Part shown: positions 43,428 to 52,424 of the stretch, piece after piece
Numbering within the stretch: the stretch's first letter is position 1
Layout of the letters: each line of letters begins with the position of its first letter
Source of the DNA: Candidatus Parcubacteria bacterium
GTDB taxonomy: Bacteria; Patescibacteriota; Saccharimonadia; Saccharimonadales; Saccharimonadaceae
NCBI GenBank assembly: GCA_023391075.1
Contig: JAEWBQ010000019.1
Coordinates: 1-64,000, forward strand
DNA length: 64,000 bases
Direction: 5' to 3'
Position numbers and translations under genes: made by a program
Notes under the pieces: generated by a model
What the model was told of the DNA's origin: nothing
Databases searched by the model: none
The model's input: only the letters and a program-made list of their open reading frames with translations

Positions 43428-44282
43428 CTATCCCTGCAGTTTGGCTAATACTTCGTCAGGATTCTGGGCGGTTAGTATAGCCGAGTAGGAGTCTGGTGAA
43501 ATGAGGCGGCCATCAGCCAGCTGCTTCTTTTTGAAGCGGGCATTTTTGTGACTTTCACGATACGCAACCTCCACGCCACCGTATCTCTCCATCGTCTGGA
43601 GAAGTGCATACGCCTGGAGAGCAAAGGCGCCCCGCACTTTGTAATAGCGATTGATATCATGCTCTTTCGTGACCGCAAACCGGTCAGGCAGCAAGCCGCT
43701 CAAGCCAGCGTCAGCAATTCCTAGATTTTGGGCAATCGGCGTATAGTACACAGCCCCATTTGGTTTTAATACGCGCAGCGGCTCCAGCACCGAACGAGCC
43801 GCTTCGGCTGGCGAATCAGCCCAAAAGTTCGTCGAATACGTCACGAATACTGAATCATAGCTGGCGGGCTCGAGACCGCTACCCAACAGATCATAGCCAT
43901 CGCCTTCGACGGCAGTGATATTTGGCCGCTCCGGAACATGCAGCAACATCTCTGGATCATTTTCGAGAACAGTCACATGCGTTGACTTGTCTTTCGCAAC
44001 GTCACCCGCAAACACCCCGCGTCCGCCGCCGATGTCAAGAATACGCTGCCCACGCAGTGCCTTCGAGAGTTGTGTCGTCGAAACTCCTAGCTTTACCGCA
44101 ACATCAGCCTTTGATCGGCCGTCAGAGTAGTTCTCGTCATCGCGCGTCGAATCACGAATGCCACGGTAGTGCATGAGATCAACATCGCTAACCTCTACCT
44201 TGCCGTGCAAGGTAGCAAGAAGGCGCTGCACGTCCCTCGACACCTGCTCGCGTGCCAGCGAATCGTTAGGTATTTCACTCAT
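43428..44282 (-). CDS. SAM-dependent class I methyltransferase
   Basis: The 284-residue protein has SAM motif I RILDIGGGRGVFAGD (about residues 83-97), an acidic motif II (LENDP), GDGYDL and the VLKPNGAVYYTP post-motif. An N-terminal region (about 40-78) resembles a helix-turn-helix (KADVAVKLGVSTTQLSKALR). The substrate is unknown. TTGACC (44321-44316), 17 bp and TAAAAT (44298-44293) form the promoter, and the start at 44282 fits it better than the longer frame. Confidence 0.8.
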   Translation of the reverse strand: MSEIPNDSLAREQVSRDVQRLLATLHGKVEVSDVDLMHYRGIRDSTRDDENYSDGRSKADVAVKLGVSTTQLSKALRGQRILDIGGGRGVFAGDVAKDKSTHVTVLENDPEMLLHVPERPNITAVEGDGYDLLGSGLEPASYDSVFVTYSTNFWADSPAEAARSVLEPLRVLKPNGAVYYTPIAQNLGIADAGLSGLLPDRFAVTKEHDINRYYKVRGAFALQAYALLQTMERYGGVEVAYRESHKNARFKKKQLADGRLISPDSYSAILTAQNPDEVLAKLQG

Positions 44283-44292
44283 AGTATTCAAT

Positions 44293-44321
44293 ATTTTAAC
44301 ATCATGTACGTATTTGGTCAA
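44293..44321 (-). promoter_or_regulatory. Promoter of the methyltransferase gene
   Basis: TTGACC (44321-44316), 17 bp, TAAAAT (44298-44293), 10 nt before the ATG. The rest of 44322-44461 is AT-rich and shows no supported gene. Confidence 0.65.
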
Positions 44322-44461
44322 TTTTACGTCAAGACGGGGTCGTGGATATCACTTTGCCTCGCCGATTATTTGAAAAGGAAATGCCATGCTTTTTCTTTGC
44401 TGGAGTTAGTGGATGGGTTTCAGGAAGAAATGATAATCCCGGCACGGGTCACCGCATGCGA

Positions 44462-44755
44462 TCATTGAGCTTTACGAGAGCGAGTTGCATACAGCATGAG
44501 CAACGCACCGATCACCAACAGAATGAGGACTAGGCCGAGATCATAAAAGATATATTGAAAACCCAACCCACCACATTGATGCCATCCTGCACCTACTTGG
44601 TCAGGCTTGCCGCCGCATTCAATCCAATGAAATAACTTCGGAGAATAGATAAGTACAAAAGGAGTAGCCGCAAACAGCAACAACGAGAAGATTATTAAGG
44701 CCTTTGATCCATTTCGCATTTTAGTCAGTTTTGTTTTTCTAACACCGCTTGCCAT
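44462..44755 (-). CDS. Small two-helix membrane protein
   Basis: The 97-residue protein has two membrane helices (about 18-38 and 68-88) around an extracytoplasmic loop with two CGG motifs (about residues 47-63), which could form a disulfide. The function is unknown. TACAAT (44767-44762) ends 6 nt before the ATG at 44755, so the mRNA would be leaderless. The gene and its surroundings are noticeably more AT-rich than the rest of the window, a possible sign of recent arrival. Confidence 0.6.
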   Translation of the reverse strand: MASGVRKTKLTKMRNGSKALIIFSLLLFAATPFVLIYSPKLFHWIECGGKPDQVGAGWHQCGGLGFQYIFYDLGLVLILLVIGALLMLYATRSRKAQ

Positions 44756-44812
44756 GTTCGTATTGTAACAAAAATAGACTCCCGAAGAGATCTATTTTAA
44801 GCATAAGCTCTA

Positions 44813-44827
44813 TGGCTGGGCTGGAGG
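44813..44827 (-). repeat. Copy of the tRNA-Gln 3' end
   Basis: TGGCTGGGCTGGAGG at 44813-44827 repeats exactly the 3' end of tRNA-Gln including its CCA (44984-44998). The match stops within the T arm. Confidence 0.75.
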
Positions 44828-44946
44828 AATATCGCTTTGCTCCTCCGCTTGTTTGCAAAATAAGCTAGCTAATTTTGCTTCACGGCGCTTCGCCGAACCC
44901 CGCGTTGTTTTGCATTGCAAAACTCGGGGGCTCAAATCACACTGAG

Positions 44947-44986
44947 CCAAGAAAAAAGAAGGTGCGATGACCTTCTTTTTTCTTGG
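44947..44986 (-). terminator. 17-bp perfect terminator behind tRNA-Gln
   Basis: Two 17-bp arms (44947-44963, 44970-44986) with a GCGATG-type loop contain A6/T6 runs and can end transcription in either direction. On the minus strand the stem begins with the CCA of the tRNA itself. Confidence 0.85.
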
Positions 44987-45058
44987 CTGGGCTGGAGGGA
45001 TTCGAACCCCCGAATGCCAGGACCAAAACCTGGTGCCTTACCACTTGGCGACAGCCCA
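44984..45058 (-). tRNA. tRNA-Gln (anticodon TTG)
   Basis: The minus strand folds into a full cloverleaf: acceptor TGGGCTG/CAGCCCA, D arm GCCAAGTGGTAAGGC, anticodon stem CCAGG/CCTGG with loop TTTTGGT (anticodon TTG) and T arm GGGGGTTCGAATCCCTC. The CCA is encoded. A likely promoter with TACAAT lies near 45215, upstream of a partial second copy. Confidence 0.97.
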
Positions 45059-45163
45059 ATGTGTAGTGAACGTGCGTCTCATTATCGCAGATAACTTGCG
45101 GTGGTTTTGGTCCAGGACCATATTTTATTCTTCGTGCTTTTGCCGGAAGCAAAAGCTGCGGGG

Positions 45164-45192
45164 CTGGTGCCCTACCACTTGGCGACAGCCCA
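45164..45192 (-). repeat. Fragment of the tRNA-Gln 5' half
   Basis: The 29 bases 45164-45192 match the acceptor 5' strand, D arm and first anticodon-stem bases of tRNA-Gln with one change, then diverge. It would be transcribed ahead of the intact tRNA. It cannot form a cloverleaf. Confidence 0.8.
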
Positions 45193-45271
45193 ATAACGTA
45201 TTTAAACGCCATAGTATTGTACCATATGCCGCCCCAGGTGAAAAAGGGGAGGGAATGATACAATAGAGGGA

Positions 45272-46573
45272 ATGACTAAAAAATCTTTTCCTATCGTAGA
45301 ACTAACCCTTGATAAAATCGTCGGCGGCGGCCAAGCCCTGGGCGACCTGGACTATGGCAAAAAAGCCTTTGTCTGGGGCGGCTTACCTGGCGAGAAAGTT
45401 GTCGTACAATTGACCAAAAAGAAGTCGAGCTTCGTCGAGGGCGTGGTAACCGAAGTACTTGAAGCCAGCGATGAGCGCGTCGAGCCTGTCGATGCCACCA
45501 GCTACCTGTCGACGAGTCCATGGCAAATCATGAAATTTGATGCCGAGCAGCACTACAAATCAGCGCTGATAGAAGAAGCGTTCGAGTTGCACGACATCGT
45601 GCTGCCGGAAGCGATCGAGGTCTACACCGACGGACACGAATACGGCTACCGCAACAAAATCGAGTTCAGCTTCTGGTGGGACAAAGAAGTAGGACAGCTT
45701 GACCTGGCGTTCTTCCGCCGCGGCACGCACGGCAAGATTCCTGTCGACGGCAGCAGCCTGGCGAACGACGCGATCAACCGCGCCGCGCACTCAATCCGCG
45801 ACACGCTCCGCGCCCGCGACATGCAGGCGTTTCCGCTCAAAACATTGCTTATCCGTTGCAACCGCCAAGGCGACGTCGCTGCCCAACTGTACGTCAAAGA
45901 CGAGATGTTTGATGCGTTCACCGAAGACGAACTACGTGACCTAGGTATCGCCGGCTTTGAACTGATTTTCTCCAATCCAAAGAGCCCAGCCAGCGTCATC
46001 ACGAAGCGCCTGCAGGCGTGGGGCGAGACGACGCTCGCCGACACGATTCTCGACGTGCCGTTTAGCTATGCCGTCGAAGGGTTTTTCCAGATCAACCTGC
46101 CCGTCTACGAGCAGGCGCTACGTAACATGCAGCAGTGGATTCCAGCCGACAAGCCGGCCGTCGACCTGTATAGTGGCGTCGGCACGATCGGTCTGACCAT
46201 CGGCGGCGACAACATCACCATGGTGGAAATCAATGAACACGCTGTCCGTGAAATGGAGCGCAACATCACAGCCCTGCAGCGCGAGCAAGCCGCCAAAGCG
46301 ATCCTGGCACCGAGCGAAAGCGCCCTAGAGCATATTACCGGCGACGCCACGATCATCGTAGACCCACCACGCGCCGGCCTGCACGACGACGTCGTCGCAA
46401 AGCTGCTCGAAACGACACCGAGCCGCATCGTCTACCTGAGCTGCAACCCGGTCACACAGGCCCGTGACGTCGCCAAGCTCGCCGAAAAATACGGCATCCG
46501 GGCGCACCGCGGCTACAACTTCTTCCCGCGCACGCCACATATCGAGCACCTGGTGGTCCTCGACCTCAAATAA
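45272..46573 (+). CDS. RlmD/TrmA-family 5-methyluridine RNA methyltransferase
   Basis: The 433-residue enzyme has an N-terminal TRAM domain (1-65), a central RNA-binding domain and a Rossmann domain. The catalytic domain shows the SAM loop VDLYSGVGTIGL, DPPRAGL and the catalytic cysteine motif YLSCNP. It methylates uridine C5 in 23S rRNA or tRNA. The region where RlmD carries its iron-sulfur cysteines (here residues 72-85, VDATSYLSTSPWQ) has none. TACAAT (45259-45264) ends 7 nt before the ATG, so the mRNA is probably leaderless. Confidence 0.9.
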   Translation: MTKKSFPIVELTLDKIVGGGQALGDLDYGKKAFVWGGLPGEKVVVQLTKKKSSFVEGVVTEVLEASDERVEPVDATSYLSTSPWQIMKFDAEQHYKSALIEEAFELHDIVLPEAIEVYTDGHEYGYRNKIEFSFWWDKEVGQLDLAFFRRGTHGKIPVDGSSLANDAINRAAHSIRDTLRARDMQAFPLKTLLIRCNRQGDVAAQLYVKDEMFDAFTEDELRDLGIAGFELIFSNPKSPASVITKRLQAWGETTLADTILDVPFSYAVEGFFQINLPVYEQALRNMQQWIPADKPAVDLYSGVGTIGLTIGGDNITMVEINEHAVREMERNITALQREQAAKAILAPSESALEHITGDATIIVDPPRAGLHDDVVAKLLETTPSRIVYLSCNPVTQARDVAKLAEKYGIRAHRGYNFFPRTPHIEHLVVLDLK

Positions 46574-46575
46574 CA

Positions 46576-46604
46576 TTGTCATACGTCGTGCTTTTCTCTA
46601 CACT
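46576..46604 (+). promoter_or_regulatory. Leaderless-type promoter of the pilin-lectin gene
   Basis: TTGTCA (46576-46581), 17 bp, TACACT (46599-46604), 9 nt before the ATG at 46614. Confidence 0.7.
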
Positions 46605-46613
46605 AGGACTAGC

Positions 46614-48095
46614 ATGAAAAACAAAAGCGCTTTCACCATTATCGAACTTATGGTCGTGATTGTTGTGATCGCGCTGCTCGTCACCATCGCGACTGTCACC
46701 CTTAATAGCGTCCAGCAGCAGGCCCGCGACAGCCGGCGCGCGTCAAACGCCACAACGGTTGCCGAAGCGCTCGAGAAGTACTTCACCAAAAACGGCGAGT
46801 ACCCCAGCGTCCCCCAGATGACCAGTTCCAACGGCTCAAGCGTTCAAACGCTCCTGGGTCTTCAAAACGGCAACAGTTTGATAGCGCCGAATTCACCGCT
46901 CAACACTTCGAACTCCTGGGTAGCCGGTGGATCCGGCCTCCCAAACGCGACCTCGACGATGACCTACTCGGGTAATACCGACAGCACGGCGTCATGTACG
47001 AGCGGTACCACGTCGAGCGATGCCTGCACCGATTTCAAAATTCAGTATTACAACGAGCAGGACAAGACCGTGACGACAGTTTACAGCCGCCACACCAGCT
47101 CAACACTCGCCGCGGTCAACCCGGATGCACCGGTCAGCGCGCCGACTATCACCACGTCATATAGCAGCCCAAATCTCCTCGCATCAGCCTCGACAGTCAG
47201 CTGTCCAGCCGGCGGCAGCCCGCAGTGGGCGTTTCAGTCCCGCACCAATAACGGTGCATGGTCCAGCTGGAGCGCATACGGTTCGTCGGCCACCTACACG
47301 GTCAACGCTCCTTCACAAGGAACACTGTACGGGTTCCAGGTAAAACAACGCTGCTACGTGAATGGCACCAACAGCACCGACTCACCGACGAGTGCGGAGG
47401 CGACCTATACCCAGCCCGTCGTCACCGTACCAAGTGTGCCAGCACCATATACGCTGCAGCCACTCGTGCCATATGGCAATACTACCAGCGTCTGTATGGA
47501 TGTCTACCAAGCAGGAGGCGCCGGCTCGGCGATACAGATGTGGAGCTGTAGCGGAAATGCTCAGCAGTTATGGGCCTGGAACAGCAATGACGGCACGCTG
47601 CGTCCAAGCTACAACCTGAACCTATGCGCTACCAGCACCGGTCACGGCACGCAGATGACCGTCCAAACCTGTGATGGCTCAACCCTGCGCAAATTCTCAC
47701 AATCAGCAAGCGCCCAGTACATCGTGGCAGCAAATGGCTGGTGTATCGACGATGCGAACTGGGGTACGTCAAACGGCACCTCTATCGGTACCTGGGACTG
47801 CAATGGCGGTACCGCTCAATCATGGAACCCACAGGGGACACAGGTTACCTGGAAGTGGCCTGGCTCCACCGGCTGTCCGGCAACCGCAAGTACCGTTCAG
47901 TATCAATTCAATTATCAGACATCAGGCGGCATCACAGATTCGGGCTGGTTAACGCCAACTACCAGCACGAGCACGCCGCGGACAGTGTCAAAGGGCTACT
48001 CGTACAATACGCAAGTTCAAGCTCGTTGCGTCAGTTCATATGCGAACGGACCATGGAGCGCGACCGGCCAGGCTAACATCCAGGTCGGCAACTAA
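46614..48095 (+). CDS. Type IV prepilin fused to a ricin-type lectin
   Basis: The 493-residue precursor begins with a short basic leader (KNKS) and KSAFTIIELMVVIVVIALLV. Cleavage by prepilin peptidase would be after Ala6, leaving Phe7 as residue +1 and Glu11 as the conserved +5 glutamate. A pseudopilin helix and the EALEKYFTKNGEYPS motif follow. A Ser/Thr-rich stalk with fibronectin-like segments runs to about 274. A ricin-B-like beta-trefoil (about 275-420) has QxW-type motifs (QLW near 316, QSW near 401) and paired Cys. A further beta domain ends the protein. It would display a sugar-binding head on a pilus or at the cell surface. Confidence 0.85.
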   Translation: MKNKSAFTIIELMVVIVVIALLVTIATVTLNSVQQQARDSRRASNATTVAEALEKYFTKNGEYPSVPQMTSSNGSSVQTLLGLQNGNSLIAPNSPLNTSNSWVAGGSGLPNATSTMTYSGNTDSTASCTSGTTSSDACTDFKIQYYNEQDKTVTTVYSRHTSSTLAAVNPDAPVSAPTITTSYSSPNLLASASTVSCPAGGSPQWAFQSRTNNGAWSSWSAYGSSATYTVNAPSQGTLYGFQVKQRCYVNGTNSTDSPTSAEATYTQPVVTVPSVPAPYTLQPLVPYGNTTSVCMDVYQAGGAGSAIQMWSCSGNAQQLWAWNSNDGTLRPSYNLNLCATSTGHGTQMTVQTCDGSTLRKFSQSASAQYIVAANGWCIDDANWGTSNGTSIGTWDCNGGTAQSWNPQGTQVTWKWPGSTGCPATASTVQYQFNYQTSGGITDSGWLTPTTSTSTPRTVSKGYSYNTQVQARCVSSYANGPWSATGQANIQVGN

Positions 48096-48116
48096 CGGAT
48101 AGGAAGGGGGTAATTT

Positions 48117-48470
48117 ATGGCTCGTCTCAATACAACAGCATTGATCATTGGCAGCGCCATCGTGGTCATCGTCCTCGCGGGCGCGGGAACCTACGCGGCG
48201 CTCCGCTACTTCAAGCCGGCCGGCCTGAAGCCACTTGCCGGACAAAGTTCAACATCTGCCACGTCATCGACACCACAGACGGGCGATGACGCCCGCAAGC
48301 AGGCCGAGCAGTATATGCAAGCCGGCAACCTGCCTCAAGCTAAAAACGCCTACCAAAAGGCGTACGATGATTATACGAGCGAAAAAAACACACCCGCCGC
48401 AGCCGATGCAAAAATCCAGATAGAAATCATCGAGTCAAAGCTCAGCAAACAAAGCAATACGCACCCATAG
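48117..48470 (+). CDS. Membrane-anchored TPR-like protein
   Basis: The 117-residue protein has one N-terminal membrane helix (about 8-30), a Ser/Thr linker and a single TPR-like helical pair (about 57-100, with AEQYMQAGNLPQAKNAYQKA). TPR units mediate protein contacts. It follows the pilin-lectin gene by 21 nt, so it may help assemble or anchor that pilin (inference from position). AGGAAGGGGG precedes the ATG. Confidence 0.75.
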   Translation: MARLNTTALIIGSAIVVIVLAGAGTYAALRYFKPAGLKPLAGQSSTSATSSTPQTGDDARKQAEQYMQAGNLPQAKNAYQKAYDDYTSEKNTPAAADAKIQIEIIESKLSKQSNTHP

Positions 48471-48473
48471 TTA

Positions 48474-48962
48474 TCAGCTTGTTTTGATACGTCGGTAGGC
48501 GAATTTGGCACCGACACGCCATGAACCGCGGCTGTCGCTGTCGAACTGATAAATTTCACCGGCTTTTACTTCGCTGATCAGCACGAGCGCAGGATTGTAG
48601 GGTGCGAGCGTCCGGTAAAACACGATGTCATCATCGCCGATGTGTTCGCGTCCAGGAAATACCGCACGGAATTTATCCCGACCGATCATGTCGAAATAAT
48701 CCGGCTGGTTTTTGGGCGGGAAGTAGAGCTCCGCCTTGAGACCCATACGCGAAACGATTTTTTTGATATCGCTCAGGAGCAGCTTCGAGGTACCATGGAC
48801 GTACACAAGCAGCTGTTTTTTCTTGGTCAGGAACACAGTTGCCGTCGCCGTGCGGCTGACCGGCGCGTCCCGCAAAATCACCTGGTCGACTTCTGCCACG
48901 AACCCAAAATAATCCTTTACCAGGCGCTCGAGTGCCAAATCACCATACATATCATCGGTCAT
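48474..48962 (-). CDS. Protein of unknown function
   Basis: The 162-residue soluble protein is not recognised. It has a central Lys/Val-rich beta pattern (TATVFLTKKKQLLVYVHG) and a DIKKIVSRMGLKAELYFPP segment, and ends with basic and aromatic residues. The predicted fold is mixed alpha/beta. TACAAT (48978-48973) lies 10 nt before the ATG, so the leader is very short. It is convergent with the TPR-like gene. Confidence 0.6.
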   Translation of the reverse strand: MTDDMYGDLALERLVKDYFGFVAEVDQVILRDAPVSRTATATVFLTKKKQLLVYVHGTSKLLLSDIKKIVSRMGLKAELYFPPKNQPDYFDMIGRDKFRAVFPGREHIGDDDIVFYRTLAPYNPALVLISEVKAGEIYQFDSDSRGSWRVGAKFAYRRIKTS

Positions 48963-49066
48963 ATCTGATTGTATTGTACCACCCTGGGGAAAGTTTGACA
49001 GGTAGGGACATGGTTTGCTTGGGCGACAGGTGAGCAGACCGCCAAAATAGCGTACAATAAGATGGT

Positions 49067-52000
49067 ATGGATTTTCCCAGCCGGTATAAAAAACTCAATG
49101 TCAATCAGCAGCAGGCGGTCGACCAAATCGACGGACCGGTCCTGGTTGTCGCCGGTCCCGGTACCGGCAAAACTGAGCTGCTCAGCATGCGCGCCGCCAA
49201 CATCCTGCGCGAGACCGACACGCTGCCGGAAAACATTCTCTGCCTGACGTTTACCGAAAGTGGTGCAGCCGCCATGCGCGAACGCCTGGCGACAATCATC
49301 GGCAAGGATGCCTACCGGGTTGCCATCCACACCTTCCATAGCTTCGGTACCGAAGTCATCAATCAGAATGCTGATTTCTTTTACCACGGCGCCCACTTCC
49401 GGGCCGCCGACGAGCTTAGCAGCTACGAACTGCTGCGCGGCATTTTTGACGAGCTGCCGTATGACAGCCCGCTGGCGAGCAAGATGAACGGTGAGTATAC
49501 CCATCTCGGCGATACGCTCTCTGTCATTGGCGAACTCAAAAAAAGCGGTCTGACGAGCGACGAGCTGCTCGCCGTCCTGGACGCCAACGACGCCGTGCTT
49601 GACGCGGTCGAATCCCAGCTCAGCGATATTTTTGCCTCGAGGATCAGCAAGACGACTCCTGCGCTGCTCGTGCCGCTCGCCGAAAAGGTCGCTCAGATCG
49701 AAGCACCCGACTTGCCGGTTACCATCACACCGCTAGCGACCGTCCTATCACTCGAAATCGCGCATGCCTACGACGACGCCCAGGCGACCGATTCGACCAA
49801 GCCGATCACCGCTTGGCGCAACAAATGGCTCGAAAAAGACGGCGACGGCAAATTCGTTTTCAAGGACCGAAAGCGCCACGCCAAGCTTCGCGCCGCCAGC
49901 TACGTCTACTACCAGTACCTGGCGCGCATGCAGGAGGCCGAGCTGTATGACTTCGACGACATGATCCTGCGCGTCGTACACGCCCTCGAGGTATTTCCTG
50001 AACTGCGCTTCAACCTGCAGGAAAAGCACCAATACATCATGGTCGACGAGTTCCAGGACACCAACATGGCCCAGATGCGCATTCTCTACAGCCTGACGAA
50101 CAACGAAGCCAATGCCGGCCGGCCGAACATCATGGCCGTAGGTGATGACGATCAGGCGATTTATAGCTTCCAGGGCGCAGACATCAGCAATATCTTCGGA
50201 TTCGAGCAAATGTACCGCGATGTCAAAATCATTAATCTCGTCGACAATTATCGCTCCAGCGCGCCAATTTTGGAGTCGGCCCGTAGCGTCATTCTGCAGG
50301 GTAGCAGCCGCCTCGAAGGAACCGTCAATGGTGTCAATAAAGAACTGACCGCTCACCAGCCATCGACCGGCAGCGTCAGCCTGGTCGAAGCGCCGAGTAT
50401 CGGCGACGAACGGCAGTTGCTTGTCGATGCCATCAAGCGCCAGATCACGGCAGGGGAGCAGCCTAGCAATATCGCCGTCCTGGCGCGCCGCCACCACGAG
50501 CTCGAAAAACTATTGCCATACTTCGAAGACGCCGGGGTCAGCGTCAATTACGAACGACAAGACGACGTGCTCGACATCGAGCCGGTCAAACTGCTCGAGA
50601 CGACTGCCCGGCTTGTCGTTGCACTTTATGAATCCCGTCATGATGAAGTCGAAGCGCTTCTACCGGAAGTCATGAGTCATCCGGCCTGGAAATTTACCAG
50701 CGAAAGCATCTGGAAGCTCAGCCTGAGCGCGCACCGCAACCACGTCACCTGGATGGAATCAATGAGCACGCAGCCCGAATTCGTATCGTTTCATAGTTGG
50801 CTGACGAGCACCAGCAAGCGCGTCGGCACTGAACCGCTCGAGCAGCTGATCGACGTTATTTTTGGCAGCCGCGCTCACCAAGTAGAAGACGACCCAACTG
50901 GAGAAGGCGAGAACGGCTCGTCACTGGCGGCAGAAGTATCGTTCCGCTCACCGCTGTTCGATTACTTTTTCTCTTCAGAAACGCTCGCCAAAACTCCCGA
51001 TGAATATTTAGTATACCTCGAAGCGCTCCGCACTCTACGCGGCAAATTGCGCGACTATCAACCCGAAAGTACGCCGAACCTGCAGACCTTCATTACGTTT
51101 ATCGATCTCCACCGTCAGCTCGGCTCACGCATCGCGAGTCTTCGCCCACATACCGAAGTCCGCCCTGATGCGGTTCACCTGATGACCGCACACAAGTCAA
51201 AGGGGCTGGAATTCGATACCGTCTACGTCATCGGTGCGATCGATTCTGCCTGGGGTGAGCGCGTCCGAACACGCTCACGACTAATCAGCTACCCAGAAAA
51301 CCTACCGCTCAGCCCAAGCGGTGACACGGTCGATGAGCGCCTCCGGCTTTTCTTTGTCGCCATGACGCGCGCCAAACAAAACCTGATCATCAGCTACAGC
51401 CTCTGCGACGACAACGCCAAGCCAACCGAACGCGCCAGCTTCCTGATCGATACGACACTTCAGCCGGTCAAGCCGGTGCTGAGCGACGGCGCCAGCGAAC
51501 TCATCCGCGACGCCGAGCGCCGCTGGTACGAGCCGCTCCTGCATATATCACAGGGCACCATGCGCCAGCTCCTGCAGCCAACGCTCGACACCTACAAGCT
51601 TAGCGTCACACACCTCAATAACTTCCTCGACGTCACTCGCGGCGGCCCCGAGAGCTTCCTACTGAATAATCTGCTGCGCTTCCCGCAGGCGATGGGCCCG
51701 AATGCCGCCTACGGTTCTGCGATCCACAAGACCCTGCAGCGGGCGCACGCCCACCTCAGCGCGACCGGGGAACACCGGCCTATCGAAGATATCCTGCACG
51801 ATTTCGAAACGAACCTTCGCGAAATGCATCTGTCCGAAGCGGATTATGAGCAGTTTCATCAGCGCGGCGGCGATGTCCTGACGGCATTTTTGGAGCAAAA
51901 ATACAGCTCATTCAAACCAGAGCAAAAAGTCGAGCTGAACTTCGCAGGGCAGGGGTCGATGATCGGCGACGCACGACTGACTGGCGCGCTCGACCTCGTC

Positions 52001-52393
52001 GACATTGACCGCGAAGAGCAGGTCATGATTGTCACCGATTACAAGACCGGCAAGCCGAGTACCAGCTGGCAGGGCAAAACCGACTACGACAAAATCAAAC
52101 TGCACAAATACAAGCAGCAGCTGATGTTCTATAAGCTGCTCGTCGAACGCTCCCGCGACTACCATAGCTATACTGTCACGCAGGGGGTTCTGCAGTTCGT
52201 CGAGCCCACATCGACCGGCACGATCGCTGTGCTCGACCTCAGTTTTACTGACGAAGAACTCGAACGGTTCAAGCAGCTCATCGAAGTCGTCTGGCGGCAC
52301 ATCATGGCACTCGACCTGCCAAACACCGATAGCTACGAGCAGAGCTACAAGGGCATGCTCGCCTTTGAAGAGGCGCTCCTCGAAGAGTATTGA
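49067..52393 (+). CDS. UvrD/AddA-like SF1 helicase fused to a PD-(D/E)XK nuclease
   Basis: The 1108-residue protein has SF1A helicase motifs: Q motif LNVNQQQAVD, Walker A GPGTGKTE (30-37), DEFQDTN, GDDDQAIYSFQGAD and the C-terminal MTAHKSKGLEFDTVYVIG. After about residue 850 it becomes a RecB-type nuclease, with the active-site motif IVTDYKTGK. This is the arrangement of AddA-like or COG0210 repair nucleases, which process double-strand ends. TACAAT (49053-49058) is 8 nt before the ATG. Its TGA stop forms part of the next -35 box. Confidence 0.93.
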   Translation: MDFPSRYKKLNVNQQQAVDQIDGPVLVVAGPGTGKTELLSMRAANILRETDTLPENILCLTFTESGAAAMRERLATIIGKDAYRVAIHTFHSFGTEVINQNADFFYHGAHFRAADELSSYELLRGIFDELPYDSPLASKMNGEYTHLGDTLSVIGELKKSGLTSDELLAVLDANDAVLDAVESQLSDIFASRISKTTPALLVPLAEKVAQIEAPDLPVTITPLATVLSLEIAHAYDDAQATDSTKPITAWRNKWLEKDGDGKFVFKDRKRHAKLRAASYVYYQYLARMQEAELYDFDDMILRVVHALEVFPELRFNLQEKHQYIMVDEFQDTNMAQMRILYSLTNNEANAGRPNIMAVGDDDQAIYSFQGADISNIFGFEQMYRDVKIINLVDNYRSSAPILESARSVILQGSSRLEGTVNGVNKELTAHQPSTGSVSLVEAPSIGDERQLLVDAIKRQITAGEQPSNIAVLARRHHELEKLLPYFEDAGVSVNYERQDDVLDIEPVKLLETTARLVVALYESRHDEVEALLPEVMSHPAWKFTSESIWKLSLSAHRNHVTWMESMSTQPEFVSFHSWLTSTSKRVGTEPLEQLIDVIFGSRAHQVEDDPTGEGENGSSLAAEVSFRSPLFDYFFSSETLAKTPDEYLVYLEALRTLRGKLRDYQPESTPNLQTFITFIDLHRQLGSRIASLRPHTEVRPDAVHLMTAHKSKGLEFDTVYVIGAIDSAWGERVRTRSRLISYPENLPLSPSGDTVDERLRLFFVAMTRAKQNLIISYSLCDDNAKPTERASFLIDTTLQPVKPVLSDGASELIRDAERRWYEPLLHISQGTMRQLLQPTLDTYKLSVTHLNNFLDVTRGGPESFLLNNLLRFPQAMGPNAAYGSAIHKTLQRAHAHLSATGEHRPIEDILHDFETNLREMHLSEADYEQFHQRGGDVLTAFLEQKYSSFKPEQKVELNFAGQGSMIGDARLTGALDLVDIDREEQVMIVTDYKTGKPSTSWQGKTDYDKIKLHKYKQQLMFYKLLVERSRDYHSYTVTQGVLQFVEPTSTGTIAVLDLSFTDEELERFKQLIEVVWRHIMALDLPNTDSYEQSYKGMLAFEEALLEEY

Positions 52394-52418
52394 CATATAG
52401 TCAATAAATTGCTATTAT
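52390..52418 (+). promoter_or_regulatory. Consensus promoter overlapping the helicase stop codon
   Basis: TTGACA (52390-52395), 17 bp, TATTAT (52413-52418). The TGA of the helicase gene lies within the -35. An inverted repeat TTGAC/GTCAA (52390-52394, 52400-52404) overlaps the -35 and may be an operator. Confidence 0.85.
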
Positions 52419-52424
52419 ACTAAA

